Assembly (NCBI RefSeq): GCF_016937615.1 | Contig: NZ_JAFHKI010000034.1 | Span: 1-64,000, forward strand | Direction of reading: 5' to 3' | Length of the DNA: 64,000 nt | From: Pseudomonas lactucae | GTDB lineage: Bacteria; Pseudomonadota; Gammaproteobacteria; Pseudomonadales; Pseudomonadaceae | Shown: positions 1-9,063 of the stretch, piece after piece | Layout: every line of letters starts with the position of its first letter | How positions within the stretch are numbered: position 1 is the stretch's first letter | Translations under genes and position numbers: made by a program | Notes under the pieces: generated by a model | The model's input: only the letters and a program-made list of their open reading frames with translations | Told to the model about the DNA's origin: nothing | The model's database searches: none

Positions 1-209
1 CGAAAATCACGCAAGACGCCTTCAACGTCCGGCGCCTTGGCATTCATGGGAGACAGGACGAACTTGCCTATGACCGGAATCAAGAGGCGGCCCCACTGAA
101 CAGGGCATTTATGGATGGGTGCATCGGCGGTCCCTCGCACTGAATGATCAGGCGAGAGACTTTGGAGAGGTTCGTCGGGTAAAGAAGTCGGCGCTATTCG
201 CCAGGACGG
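1..209 (-). other. Edge region, possible 3'-running partial reading frame
   Basis: Positions 1-281 hold no gene I can name. On the minus strand one frame stays open from just after a TAG at 212-210 to the window edge, about 69 codons, and it contains an ATG at 47 (MNAKAPDVEGVL...). There is no convincing ribosome binding site and no family I recognise, so this may be the start of a gene continuing beyond the edge or simply non-coding DNA. Low confidence. Confidence 0.2.
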
Positions 210-281
210 CTAGGAGGTTTCGCCAAAACTTTAGGTAAACGGAAGGTCGATCGTAGGAGTCGGATTACAGGTTAAGCAGTC

Positions 282-1762
282 CTACAGTTTCAACTGGCCA
301 ATCGCCTTGCTCAACTCCCCAGCCAGGGTGGCCAGCTCCTTGCTGGTGGTCGCCGAATCCACGGTTTGCTGCACCGTATTTTCGGTCACATCGCGGATGC
401 TCACCACTGCGCGGTTCATCTCTTCGGCCACGTGGCTTTGCTGTTCGGCGGCGACGGCGATCTGGGTATTGCTCTCGCGCATCTGTGCCACTGCGCCGGT
501 TATTTCGGCGAGTGCGACACCGGCTTCCTGGGCCTGCTGCACGCAGTCGTCGGCCTTGAACGAGCTTTCCTGCATGAAGTCCACGGCGTCGCGAGTGCCG
601 GCTTGCAGCGCCGAGACCATGCGGGTGATTTCGTCGGTGGAGCTTTGCACTCGCTTGGCGAGGTTGCGCACTTCGTCGGCGACCACGGCAAAGCCACGGC
701 CCATTTCCCCGGCGCGGGCGCCTCGATGGCGGCGTTGAGGGCGAGCAGGTTGGTCTGTTCGGCAATGCTGTGGATTACACTGACCACACCGTTGATTTTC
801 TGGCTGTCTTCGGCCAGTTTTTGGATCATTTCGGCGGTCTGTTGCACGCCGCTGGACAGACCCGCAATGGAGTGTTGCACGCGGGTCACCACGGTCTGGC
901 CGCTGCCGGCGAGGGTATCGGCGGCCTGGGATAAATCACGGGTGGCGCCGGCGTGCTGGGCGATGTGGTGGACGGTGGTGGTCATCTCGTTGATAGCGGT
1001 GGCAGCCTGGTCGGTTTCGCTTTGCTGGCCGAGCATGCCGTGTTGCACCTCGTTCATGCTGCTGGCCAGGCGCGCGGCGCCCTCGTCCAGTTGCCGCGCG
1101 GTGCGTGCCACCGTGTTGACCACACGTTGGTAGCCGGCCTGCATGGCATTGAACGCGCTCGCCATCTGGCCGACTTCATCCTTGCACGCCAAGGGCACGC
1201 GGGCTGACAGGTCGCCGGTTTTCTCCACGTGCAGCATTACGTCCTTGAGGGTGTTGAGCTGGCTGAGCAGGAAGCGAATCAGTAACTGCGAAGCGCCAAG
1301 CATGGCAAGCATCAGGATAAGCACTGCCACCGCGTAGTTGGCGAAGCGCTCACCGAACACCTGGCTCATGCTGGGGGCGAAAGCCAGCACGGCGATGTAT
1401 TGCCCGTCCGGGCGGGCGATTACATCGGCACCCATCAGCGGGTTTTCGCCGAACAGCGGCATATGGTTGAGTTCGATCCAGCCTGTGGCTGTGCCCAAGG
1501 CTGACAGATCTTGATCACCTAGCTGTGGGACTTGGCCGCGCGCAAACGTCAGCCACTGTTCACCTTTGGGCAGCGGCTTGTCGACCGGCCATGCATTCAG
1601 CAGCCGCCCCTGGGCCTGCGCGGAGACCTGGGATGCGGTGCTGCGCGCCTGCTGCTCGAGCTGCACGGCGTAGAGCACCAGCAGCAGGGTGGTGATGAAG
1701 GCGACCGCATTCACGGCCCAGAATTTGTACTTCAGCGAGATATTGCTAAGCCAGGCACCCAT
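282..1762 (-). pseudogene. Methyl-accepting chemotaxis protein, frameshifted
   Basis: This is an inner-membrane chemoreceptor passing ligand binding to CheA/CheW. From the ATG at 1762 (upstream AGAGAA) there is an N-terminal membrane helix (about residues 10-30), a short periplasmic part of roughly 120 residues, a second helix, a HAMP region (TGDLSARVP, KDEVGQM) and the signalling domain. In the highly conserved hairpin tip (SIAEQTNLLALNAAIEA) the frame breaks near 719; GRGFAVVADEVRNLAKR continues in another frame to 282. Adding one G in the coding strand gives AIEAARAGEMGRGFAVV, exactly as the family expects, for a protein of about 493 residues. The break is probably a sequencing indel. Length and domain plan resemble P. 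aeruginosa PA2867 (from memory). Confidence 0.85.
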
Positions 1763-1858
1763 GGAAGGTTTTCTCTGATAGCGGAAACAGCATTGGCAAG
1801 GTGCCATTATTGTGCCGCTACTGAGAAAACCGGTTTTGACATGGGTCAATGCGCCGCA

Positions 1859-2665
1859 TCAATCCAGGGCAGGCAGCCCAAAAAATGCGCGGGAGCAGGC
1901 GGTGCTGTGTTGGGCCAGGTCTTCTTGGCTTTCATTGCGGTGCAGTGCGACTTCGCGTAGTACTTCGGGCAAATACGCGGGTTCGTTGCGACCGTTTTTC
2001 GGTTTGGGACGCAGGGTACGCGGCAGCAGGTAGGGCGCGTCGCTTTCAAGCATCAGACGACCTCGGGGAATTTCTCTGACAAGCGGGTGCAGGTGCGTCC
2101 CACGGCGTTCATCGCAGATCCAACCGGTGATGCCGATGTGCAGGTCGAGGTCGAGGTAGCCGAACAGCGCCTGCTGTTCACCGGTAAAGCAATGCACCAC
2201 CGCCGCAGTGAGGTGGTCGCGGTAGTCTTTGAGGATCTCCAACAGGCGCTGATGGGCGTCGCGTTCGTGCAGGAACACTGGCAGTTTCAGTTCGGCGGCC
2301 AATGCCAGGTGCTGTTCCAGGACTTTTTCCTGCTGCGGGCGTGGGGAAAAGTCACGGTTGAAATCCAGCCCGCACTCGCCCACCGCCCGTACGCGGTTGT
2401 TGCTGAGCAAATTGCGCAAACGTAGGGCGCTGTCGCCGTTCCAGTCGCTGGCGGAGTGGGGGTGGATGCCGGCGGTGCTGAACAGTCGGTGGCCGCTTTC
2501 ATCGAGCTTTACGCACAGCTCCAGTGCCTGTTCGCTGCCGTCGACGCTGGTACCGGTGAGCACCAATTGTTGCACGCCGGCTGCGTAGGCGCGGTCGAGA
2601 ACGGCCTGGTGCTTGTCGTCGAAACTGGGGTTGGTCAGGTTGACGCCGATATCAATGAGTTGCAT
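1859..2665 (-). CDS. tatD: TatD family metal-dependent hydrolase/deoxyribonuclease
   Basis: The 268-residue protein begins [20 protein letters not shown], the variant N-terminus of true TatD (GVNL in place of the HxH of other family members). Further family marks are [12 protein letters not shown], the metal-site histidines in VFLHERDA and [20 protein letters not shown] and [11 protein letters not shown]. TatD acts as a 3'-5' exonuclease on single-stranded DNA/RNA in E. coli, with roles proposed in DNA repair. Length matches the family (about 260). It is transcribed away from the transglycosylase gene starting at 2902 and follows the chemoreceptor at a distance of about 100 bp. Confidence 0.93.
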   Translation of the reverse strand: MQLIDIGVNLTNPSFDDKHQAVLDRAYAAGVQQLVLTGTSVDGSEQALELCVKLDESGHRLFSTAGIHPHSASDWNGDSALRLRNLLSNNRVRAVGECGLDFNRDFSPRPQQEKVLEQHLALAAELKLPVFLHERDAHQRLLEILKDYRDHLTAAVVHCFTGEQQALFGYLDLDLHIGITGWICDERRGTHLHPLVREIPRGRLMLESDAPYLLPRTLRPKPKNGRNEPAYLPEVLREVALHRNESQEDLAQHSTACSRAFFGLPALD

Positions 2666-2848
2666 GGTGCTATCTCCGCCTGCGGCCGGAAAGCATATCA
2701 GAGCTGTAGATTTATAAGAAAATCGAAGAACTACAACGAGTTATAGCTGTCTTTGAACGTCGCGACCGACATTGTGGCTGGCCCAACGCCTTGCCCCTGG
2801 TCACGGTTGCCCGCAAAGCCTGCGCATAAAGCGCTCTGTTTCTGACCC

Positions 2849-2878
2849 CCAACGCCGCGTTTTTTGCGAGGGCGTTGG
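2849..2878 (+). other. Stem-loop in 5' region of transglycosylase gene
   Basis: CCAACGCC and GGCGTTGG form an 8-bp inverted repeat around a T-rich loop, ending about 15 bp before the ribosome binding site of the gene at 2902. It could be part of the leader or a weak attenuator; there is no T-run after it, so a terminator is not supported. Confidence 0.3.
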
Positions 2879-2901
2879 CCAGTTTTCTTTCCGGAGAGCG
2901 G

Positions 2902-4323
2902 ATGATCCGACCCTCGGCGTTGCTTATGTTGTGCCTGACATTACTGCTGCCCATGGCAGCGGTCGCGCGTCTGGACGGGCCGCTGGAAGTGACCAAGCCT
3001 GGCAAGGTCCGCGACCTGGCAGAGATCCGCGCCAGTCGCACCCTGCGGGTATTGGTCAACCAGAGCCGTAACAGTTCCGGTGAAGTGCAAGGCCAGGCCA
3101 TCGGTGTTGAGTACCATCGCCTGCGCGCTTTCGAGCAATACCTTAATGCCCGCGCCCGAGATGGTCAGGAAATCAACCTCAAGATCATTCCCAAGGCCAA
3201 GGATCAGTTGCTGGGTGCCCTGGCCCGTGGCGAAGGTGATGTGGTCGCGCCCGGCGAATTACTGGATGTGAACGCTGCTCACAGGATCGCTACCAGTGAC
3301 CCGATTGCCAGCGATGTGCCGCTGTGGCTGGTCGGCGTGAAAGGCGAACGTCGGTTCACCAAGCTGGAGCAACTGTCAGGGCGCACGCTGGCGCTGACCA
3401 CCGGCAGCGCCGCCGCGGATGCGGTCAGCCAGGTCAATCAGAAGTTGGCGCTGCACAAACAGCCGCCGATCAAGGTGGAATGGGTCGATCCGACGCTAGC
3501 GGTCGAAGATGTGCTGGAGATGGTCCAGGCCGGAATTTTTCATCTGACCATTGTAGAAAAGCCCATTGCCGAACGCTGGTCGAAGGTTCTGCCCAAGTTG
3601 CGCTTCGACAAACAGGTGGTGATCAATGAGCCGGGCGACGAGTACTGGTTTGTGCGCCAGGATGCCTCAATGCTGCGCGCCAGTATTGATCGATTTCTCA
3701 AGACTTATCACACGCCGGCCGACCAGGACGTGGCGTTCCAGCGCATCTACCGCCGACTCTACCAAGTGCGTAATCCTCTGGCGCGTGCCGACCGCCAGCG
3801 TCTGGAAAAACTGCGTCCGGTATTACAGAAACACGCCCGTGAGCAGGGCATGGATTGGCTTAACCTGGCGGCATTGGCCTTCAAGGAATCGGCGCTCGAT
3901 CCAGGCGCGCGCAACAGCGGCGGCCCTACCGGCCTGATGCAGATCACGCCCTCGGCGGCGCAACGGGTGGGCGTCAACAATATCGAGAATCTCGACAGTA
4001 ACGTTCAGGCGGGGGCGCGTTATCTGGCAATGATCCGTCGCAAGTTTTTCGCCAGCCCCAAACTCAATGAACGCGAGCGCATGGCGTTTGTGCTGGCAGC
4101 CTACAACATGGGGCCCGAGCGGGTGCAGGGCATGCGCACCGAGGCCAAGCGCCGAGGGCTCAACCCCAACCAGTGGTTCTTCCAGGTTGAACGCATTGCC
4201 ATGGAGCAGGTAGGGATGGGCGGCGTCAGCTATGTTAATAGCGTCAACAAGTACTATTTGGCGTTCGATCGGGAGCGGGAGTCATTGGAGCCGCCGACAC
4301 CTAAGGTGGCTTTGCGTAAATAA
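2902..4323 (+). CDS. MltF-type lytic transglycosylase with solute-binding-like domain
   Basis: A 473-residue exported enzyme predicted to cleave the MurNAc-GlcNAc bond of peptidoglycan. The ATG at 2902 is preceded by GGAGAG at good spacing, and residues 1-20 form a signal peptide (LLMLCLTLLLPMAAVA). Residues about 45-270 resemble a family 3 solute-binding domain, as in MltF. The C-terminal half has the SLT fold: FKESALDPGARNSGG with catalytic Glu329, GLMQI, and AAYNMGPERV. It lacks an obvious lipobox. P. aeruginosa has two MltF enzymes; the neighbourhood suggests this is the second (PA2865-like), but I infer that from memory of synteny. It is probably monocistronic: DoxX begins about 100 bp downstream. 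Confidence 0.85.
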   Translation: MIRPSALLMLCLTLLLPMAAVARLDGPLEVTKPGKVRDLAEIRASRTLRVLVNQSRNSSGEVQGQAIGVEYHRLRAFEQYLNARARDGQEINLKIIPKAKDQLLGALARGEGDVVAPGELLDVNAAHRIATSDPIASDVPLWLVGVKGERRFTKLEQLSGRTLALTTGSAAADAVSQVNQKLALHKQPPIKVEWVDPTLAVEDVLEMVQAGIFHLTIVEKPIAERWSKVLPKLRFDKQVVINEPGDEYWFVRQDASMLRASIDRFLKTYHTPADQDVAFQRIYRRLYQVRNPLARADRQRLEKLRPVLQKHAREQGMDWLNLAALAFKESALDPGARNSGGPTGLMQITPSAAQRVGVNNIENLDSNVQAGARYLAMIRRKFFASPKLNERERMAFVLAAYNMGPERVQGMRTEAKRRGLNPNQWFFQVERIAMEQVGMGGVSYVNSVNKYYLAFDRERESLEPPTPKVALRK

Positions 4324-4425
4324 TCGATTATATCGATATTAATTAGGCATTTTTTCGGCTTTTATCATTGTTTAAACTGATTAATATAGCGGCCAACCAA
4401 CCCCTACCTTGAAAGGATTTGCACC

Positions 4426-4860
4426 ATGAGCCCATTGATCAAAAGCATTCTGTCCACCCGTGCCGGCTACGGCTTGACCATTCTGCGCATCGTGGTCGGG
4501 GTCATTTTTGCTGCCCACGGCTCACAAAAACTCTTCGGCTGGTTTGGCGGCTACGGCCTGGCGGGTACCGCTCAGTGGATGGAGAGCATCGGCCTGGCGC
4601 CGGGCACCCTGATGGCGCTGTTGTCGGGCGGCACGGAGTTCTTCGCCGGTTTGGCGCTGATTATCGGTTTGCTGGTACGTCCTGCGGCATTGGGTTTGAC
4701 CATCTTGTCGGTCGTGGCGATCTTGTCGGTGCATATCCACAACGGTCTGTTCATGGCCAACAACGGTTATGAGTTCGCTTTGGCCCTGCTCGGCGGCTCG
4801 CTGGCGGTGCTGCTCGAAGGTGCGGGCAAACTGTCCGCCGACCGTGCCATTGCCCATTGA
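4426..4860 (+). CDS. DoxX family membrane protein
   Basis: A 144-residue integral membrane protein with four hydrophobic segments. The N-terminal motif TILRIVVGVIFAAHGSQKLFGWFGGYG followed by GTAQWMESIG and a FAGLALIIGLLVRPAA segment is typical of DoxX/YphA proteins. The family is linked to membrane redox and stress responses in some bacteria, but no catalytic activity can be assigned here. The start has GAAAGGA about 10 bp upstream. A strong terminator follows directly, so the gene ends its own transcript. Confidence 0.85.
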   Translation: MSPLIKSILSTRAGYGLTILRIVVGVIFAAHGSQKLFGWFGGYGLAGTAQWMESIGLAPGTLMALLSGGTEFFAGLALIIGLLVRPAALGLTILSVVAILSVHIHNGLFMANNGYEFALALLGGSLAVLLEGAGKLSADRAIAH

Positions 4861-4877
4861 GGACACTGTAGTGACCG

Positions 4878-4907
4878 AAAAGGCCCACACCTTGGTGTGG
4901 GCCTTTT
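4878..4907 (+). terminator. Rho-independent terminator after doxX-like gene
   Basis: A 14-bp perfect stem AAAAGGCCCACACC / GGTGTGGGCCTTTT with a 2-base loop, starting 17 bp after the DoxX stop. The A-tract and T-tract flanks make it potentially bidirectional. Confidence 0.9.
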
Positions 4908-4922
4908 CGTTGCTTGGGATTC

Positions 4923-4952
4923 TTGACACCGCCCCACCGGCTTCTCTACGAT
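4923..4952 (+). promoter_or_regulatory. Sigma-70-like promoter with long leader
   Basis: A perfect -35 TTGACA (4923-4928), an 18-bp spacer and a -10-like TACGAT (4947-4952). It lies just after the doxX terminator and reads toward the small gene at 5114, implying a leader of about 155 nt rich in complementary segments (for example GCGCC...GGCGC around 4962-4992). Confidence 0.6.
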
Positions 4953-5068
4953 GCCGCTCATGCGCCGATTTAAACAGCTAATTGCGGGGCGCCACCGGGA
5001 CTCATTGCAGCCCGACAGAAGCCGGTCCAGACCCGCTTTGAAATTCCGCTAAAGCGCTGGTTCGGTGT

Positions 5069-5100
5069 TGCCTCTCACCTGCCCGCAGACTTTTGAGGCA
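5069..5100 (+). promoter_or_regulatory. Possible ribosome-binding-site-masking hairpin
   Basis: TGCCTC (5069-5074) is the exact complement of GAGGCA (5095-5100), the only Shine-Dalgarno-like stretch before the ATG at 5114. Pairing would hide the ribosome binding site. The function is inferred from complementarity alone. Confidence 0.4.
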
Positions 5101-5113
5101 GAGACACGACACG

Positions 5114-5422
5114 ATGAATGCACCACGCCCTCTCATACGCCTGGCCCCGATCACCGCGGACCTCACTCAACGCAATCCAAAAATCCTCCTGGGCGGCAAG
5201 CACCAGCCGACGCTATTGCGTTACCTGGACGGTTGGCCACGGCGTACCGGGCGACCTTCGGCGTTCCTGATCCAGTTTGTCGAAGACGGCGACTCTCTTG
5301 CCCGCTTTGCCAGCAATAGCTTTGACCTCGCGGTTATCCAGGCGCCCAGCGCCAGCGATGCGGCAGCGGTGATCCGCCAACTGACGCGCATTGCACGTCA
5401 GGGCTTGATCGCTCGTCGTTAA
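5114..5422 (+). CDS. Small conserved-looking protein of unknown function
   Basis: A 102-residue protein beginning MNAPRPLIRLAPITADL and ending QGLIARR. I do not recognise a family. It has no signal peptide, membrane helix or cysteine pair. The middle part (PSAFLIQFVEDGDSLARFASNSFDLAVIQAPSASDAAAVI) looks like a compact alpha/beta fold. The ATG at 5114 was chosen because GAGGCAGAG lies upstream; an in-frame ATG at 5093 has none. It sits alone between a terminated doxX gene and the convergent Gld-type operon, behind a clear promoter and a long leader that may control translation. Confidence 0.55.
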   Translation: MNAPRPLIRLAPITADLTQRNPKILLGGKHQPTLLRYLDGWPRRTGRPSAFLIQFVEDGDSLARFASNSFDLAVIQAPSASDAAAVIRQLTRIARQGLIARR

Positions 5423-5441
5423 ATTGCCTTTGGTGGGGCTG

Positions 5442-7187
5442 TCAGTGAAACAGGGTGCTCGCCCGTGAGTAACGACGGCGCTGGCGCAGGTACATGCCCC
5501 AGGCGATCAGGCATAACATCAGCGGCATTGTGAAGATCAGCAGCAGTTTTATCGCCAGTTCCAGGCGATGCACCTGGGCGTACGCTTCAACTTTCAAGGC
5601 ATGCAGCTCGATGGGCAGGCGCAGGCGTTCCTTGTTGAGCGCTTGCAGCTGTGAGCTGGTATCTATCGTCTGGCTCACTACGCCGAGCGTCGACGGGCTC
5701 AGCAATTGCCATTCCTGCTCGGTTTGTTGCAGTCTCCGCTCCAGTTCGGCTGCTCCGTCATGATAGGCCCGCGCGGCGTTGTCGCGCATCTCGCTGAGTC
5801 TGTTCGGCAACTTCTGCGTCGGTGTGCGGGGCCGGATGCTGGCGAGCGCATCGGGGGCGCTCAGGTTGTCCAGAGTGTTGAGGATAAACAGCGTGTTGCC
5901 GTCGTTAGCTGAACCGGCGACTTCATCGGTCAGCATGTCGGTGTCCGCGACCACCACCACCTGAATCTGCGCAGCTTTTTGCAACCCTCCCCGCTGACCC
6001 TCGATGCCGTCGGGAAAGATCGAATAAGCCGACCCCTCGATACGGGCCGCGATGACATGGGGTTGCGCTTGGGAGGACGATGCATCGATCAGTGAGCTGA
6101 ACTCGGTTGCCGAAGCAAAGCGGCCCGTGTCCAGCAATACTGATTGCCTGGAGCTTTGCAGGAGCGGTGTGAGGTGGGTACGACTGTTCTTGAGGGGCAG
6201 TAGGGCGCCGCTGCTCGACAGCGTTACCCTGTTCAGCCTCCAGCTGCTGATGTCGTGGGGGTTCATCGCGTCCCGGGGCAGGTTCAATCGGGCGGGATGG
6301 AATATCCCGGGCTTTCCCGGATCCGGCGTCACCGAGGACGCGTAGAGGGGGTCGACAAGCAACTTGTCTTCCTGCAACTGCACGCCCCAGGCCGCCAGCA
6401 GTTCGTCCAACCTGGCATTGGCTGGCGTGGTGTTTGAGTCTTGCTCGCTGACGGGGTCGATAAACATCATCAACCTTCCGCCCCTCAATACAAATTGTTC
6501 AATCCCATACAACGTTTGCTCAGGCAGTGCACGCGGTTGCACGACGATCAGCGTCTGGACGTGTTCGGGCACACGTCCGGTGGCAGCGCCCAGATTGACC
6601 AGCGTGAAGTGACGTTGCAGCGCTTTCAGCAGCCCGCTGGCGGACTCGTCCATCGCCAACCCTGACAGCAGCCCCACAACCGCGGGCTTGGGGTGCTGCA
6701 GTTTATGGATCAGGTGGCTGATTTCATATTCGAGCAGCGGTTCCCGGTCGAGGCTGAAGGCTTCAATGCGTTGTGCGCCGAGACCTGCGCGGGTACCGAT
6801 CAAACCCAGGAAACCCGCCTGGTTGTCGAGGCCATAGAGCTGGGCCTTGTAGGCATCTTCCGAAAAAGGGGCGGGGTCGATAAGGTGCAGGTTGAGCATG
6901 CCCTTCGCTGCCTTTTCGTACTCGCCAAGCAGGTCTTCGATGTGCTTGCCGTAGCGTTTCAGGGCCTGGCTTCTGTTGGGGGCGTCGTTCGCGTTGAAAT
7001 AGTACAGATCCACGGGATGCTCCAATGACGCAAGTAACTGGCGTGCCGGAGACGAGGGGGTATGGGTTTGCTGTTGGGAGACATCCCAGCGGATATCGGG
7101 AAGTTTGCCTAGCCAAACCAGGTTGAATGCCAGGAACAGTAACAACAGGACAGCGAGTGTCATGCCGGTGCGCAGAGTGGAACGCAT
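5442..7187 (-). CDS. GldG-like ABC transporter auxiliary protein
   Basis: A 581-residue protein with an N-terminal membrane helix (about residues 8-28), a large periplasmic part and a C-terminal membrane helix (LLLIFTMPLMLCLIAWGMYL, about 545-565). The extracytoplasmic region has the GldG/ABC_transp_aux layout: LLASLEHPVDLYYF, LNLHLIDPAPFSEDAY, a VGLLSGLAMDES segment and RGGRLMMFIDPVSEQ. In gliding bacteria GldG works with GldA (ATPase) and GldF (permease); in proteobacteria the trio is of unknown substrate. It is the third gene of the operon, starting 15 bp after the permease stop. The paired genes upstream are unusual (see the ATPase). Confidence 0.75.
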   Translation of the reverse strand: MRSTLRTGMTLAVLLLLFLAFNLVWLGKLPDIRWDVSQQQTHTPSSPARQLLASLEHPVDLYYFNANDAPNRSQALKRYGKHIEDLLGEYEKAAKGMLNLHLIDPAPFSEDAYKAQLYGLDNQAGFLGLIGTRAGLGAQRIEAFSLDREPLLEYEISHLIHKLQHPKPAVVGLLSGLAMDESASGLLKALQRHFTLVNLGAATGRVPEHVQTLIVVQPRALPEQTLYGIEQFVLRGGRLMMFIDPVSEQDSNTTPANARLDELLAAWGVQLQEDKLLVDPLYASSVTPDPGKPGIFHPARLNLPRDAMNPHDISSWRLNRVTLSSSGALLPLKNSRTHLTPLLQSSRQSVLLDTGRFASATEFSSLIDASSSQAQPHVIAARIEGSAYSIFPDGIEGQRGGLQKAAQIQVVVVADTDMLTDEVAGSANDGNTLFILNTLDNLSAPDALASIRPRTPTQKLPNRLSEMRDNAARAYHDGAAELERRLQQTEQEWQLLSPSTLGVVSQTIDTSSQLQALNKERLRLPIELHALKVEAYAQVHRLELAIKLLLIFTMPLMLCLIAWGMYLRQRRRYSRASTLFH

Positions 7188-7202
7188 GGAGGGCTTTCCT
7201 TC

Positions 7203-7928
7203 TCAGCGGTTTTTGTGATTAAGAGTGACTGTTGTTGCGGTGAGAAAGGTAAGGATAATGCTGATGAAGTAAGCAGTGTCGTGAAGCGTTAGTTTGCCGC
7301 TGTCGAACATGCTGAAGCGTGAATGTGGGTTAAGCGTGGCCAAACTATCAACAATCCAGATCGGTGCCTGATGCTCAAGAGCGTCTACCACCGAAGATAA
7401 ACCGGAGGCAATCAATAACAAGCTTAATGTCAATATGAACACCACCGTACGCTGGCGCGTAAAGGTGCACACAAAACACCCGACAGACAAATAGCTTCCC
7501 GACAGGAGCCAACTTGCCAGCAATTGCGAGGCTATGACGCTGTTATCCGCAGTGCCGACGAAGTTGGCAAAAATGACCAGCGGAAACGTTAATATCAGAG
7601 CCCAACCCGCCACCACCCAAGCGGCGAGAAACTTGCCGATTGCAAGTTCAGCCCCCGTGATGGGAAGTGTTTTCATCAGGTCACGAAAACCGGCATGGGA
7701 TTCGTCCGACCAAAGTTGCGTCGCCAGGGCCGGCATCAGCAGCAGATAGAGCCAGGGGTGTAACTGGAAGAACAGGCGCAAATCGTGGATGTCCTGCTCC
7801 AGCCATCGGCTGGCGTACAGCCCCAAGGCCACGGTCAGGGCTAGAAATATGGCGACACTCACGTAGGTGGCAGGTGACCCGGCATAGCAAGCGAGTTGGC
7901 GCTTGAAGATGGTGGACAGCAGTCTCAA
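7203..7928 (-). CDS. GldF-like ABC transporter permease
   Basis: A 241-residue permease with about six hydrophobic segments (for example ATYVSVAIFLALTVALGLYA, FLAAWVVAGWALILTFPLVI, VVFILTLSLLLIASGL). I place the start at TTG 7928 rather than the in-frame ATG at 8006: GGAGG lies 7 bp upstream and the TTG overlaps the ATPase stop as TTGA, a typical coupling arrangement. From the ATG it would overlap the ATPase by 82 bp and add residues unlike the family. The motif LWSDESHAGFRDLMKTLPIT (cytoplasmic loop) fits ABC-2 type GldF permeases. Confidence 0.75.
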   Translation of the reverse strand: MRLLSTIFKRQLACYAGSPATYVSVAIFLALTVALGLYASRWLEQDIHDLRLFFQLHPWLYLLLMPALATQLWSDESHAGFRDLMKTLPITGAELAIGKFLAAWVVAGWALILTFPLVIFANFVGTADNSVIASQLLASWLLSGSYLSVGCFVCTFTRQRTVVFILTLSLLLIASGLSSVVDALEHQAPIWIVDSLATLNPHSRFSMFDSGKLTLHDTAYFISIILTFLTATTVTLNHKNR

Positions 7929-8851
7929 GGGAGAACCTCCTGGCTCAAGTGCCGAACCACATCGTTCACGCGACCGGGCTCCAGGCTCAATGTGTTGATT
8001 TTCCAACCTCGGTTGGCGATGAGGGAATGAACGTGTGAGTAGATAGCGTGCCCCGGCATGGCAAGTACGGTCACCGTGCCAGGGGTGTGTCGATGTTCTT
8101 CGATGCCGGCGACACCCGGCAGTACGGCAAGGGCCAGCAGGTCGAGCGGCGCATCGGCGGTGAGCGTGACTGCCTGGAAATGGCGGGAGTCACGCTGTAG
8201 GTCGGGCAGTGAGGCATCGGCGACCAGGCGTCCGCCTGCAATAACCAGCGCCCGTGTGCAGAGTTCGGACAACTCATCGCTGTTACGGGAGGCGATGATC
8301 ACCAACATGTCTTGGGTCAGGGACTGAATGAGTTGCCTGAACGGGTGCTTTTGATCCGGCGCGAGCCCTTCGGTCGGCTCGTTCAGTAACAACAAGGCGG
8401 GCTTATGCACAATGGCCTGCGCAATCGCGACTCTGCGCTTCAGACCGGTGCAGAGGGCGTCGAGGGGAGCGTTGAGAACCGGTAGCAGCTCCAGGCGGGT
8501 GGCGGCGTGCTCCACACGATTGCGTTTTTCTGCACCGTTGAGCCCGCGAAGGGCGGCGATGTAATAAAGGAACTCTCTTACATACATCGTTGGATGAACG
8601 AGTGTGCCGTCAAGTTGGTAACCGACCAGACGTTTGGCTTTAAGCGTCTGGGTTTGAGTGTTGAGGCCCTGAATATTGATATGTCCACTGGAGGGTGCTG
8701 TCGAGGCCGATATCAAATCCAGCAAGGTGGTCTTGGCTTTACCGTCCTCTCCAAAGAGTCCTAGGCATTCCTGTTGTTTGGCGCTGAATGAAAAACCACT
8801 GATTATATTTTTCTTGTCCAAGTGTTTTGTCAGGTTGCTTATTTCGATCAT
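7925..8851 (-). CDS. ABC ATPase homologue with degenerate catalytic motifs
   Basis: The 308-residue protein aligns by eye with GldA/CcmA-type ABC ATPases, but every catalytic motif is altered. Walker A reads GEDGKAKT (the Gly before Lys-Thr is Ala), the signature reads CTGLKRR instead of LSGGQ-RQ, Walker B ends LLLLNEP (Asp to Asn), the D-loop is GLAPD and the H-loop position reads IIASRNSDE without the histidine. The rest of the fold, including the C-terminal extension (about 215-308), is intact and the frame is clean over its whole length, so it is not simple decay. It may be a non-hydrolysing partner of another ATPase or a structural subunit. It is the first gene of a three-gene operon. 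The 5' part is noticeably AT-richer than the surroundings. Confidence 0.75.
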   Translation of the reverse strand: MIEISNLTKHLDKKNIISGFSFSAKQQECLGLFGEDGKAKTTLLDLISASTAPSSGHINIQGLNTQTQTLKAKRLVGYQLDGTLVHPTMYVREFLYYIAALRGLNGAEKRNRVEHAATRLELLPVLNAPLDALCTGLKRRVAIAQAIVHKPALLLLNEPTEGLAPDQKHPFRQLIQSLTQDMLVIIASRNSDELSELCTRALVIAGGRLVADASLPDLQRDSRHFQAVTLTADAPLDLLALAVLPGVAGIEEHRHTPGTVTVLAMPGHAIYSHVHSLIANRGWKINTLSLEPGRVNDVVRHLSQEVLP

Positions 8852-9063
8852 TTTTTTACCGAATAAGTTTGGCAGGACAGAGAGGGCTGAGGTTGAAAAG
8901 GGTACGGTTAATGATCATGTTTGGGAACGACGATCACTACTTATAAGACAAGTCCTACGTGCGTTCCCGGTGAGTCACTGAAACAATTGGTGTGTGTTTT
9001 GAATGCCTGAATACTGAATGTTTAATTGATGTCTATATAAACCTCCTTCCTTTTAATAAGGTC
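8852..9063. other. AT-rich divergent intergenic region
   Basis: About 210 bp between the divergent ABC operon and the coiled-coil gene. It is clearly AT-richer than the neighbourhood, consistent with promoters in both directions. I see no strong -35/-10 pair, palindrome or RNA signature that I can name. Confidence 0.35.

Noticed and set aside
4322..4345. ATCGATTATATCGAT hairpin after the transglycosylase gene as a terminator
   Set aside because: The stem is short and AT-rich, with no T-run directly after it.
7929..8006. Upstream ATG start for the Gld-type permease (8006)
   Set aside because: It would add 26 residues unlike a permease and overlap the ATPase gene by 82 bp; the TTG at 7928 has a GGAGG and a 4-bp overlap.
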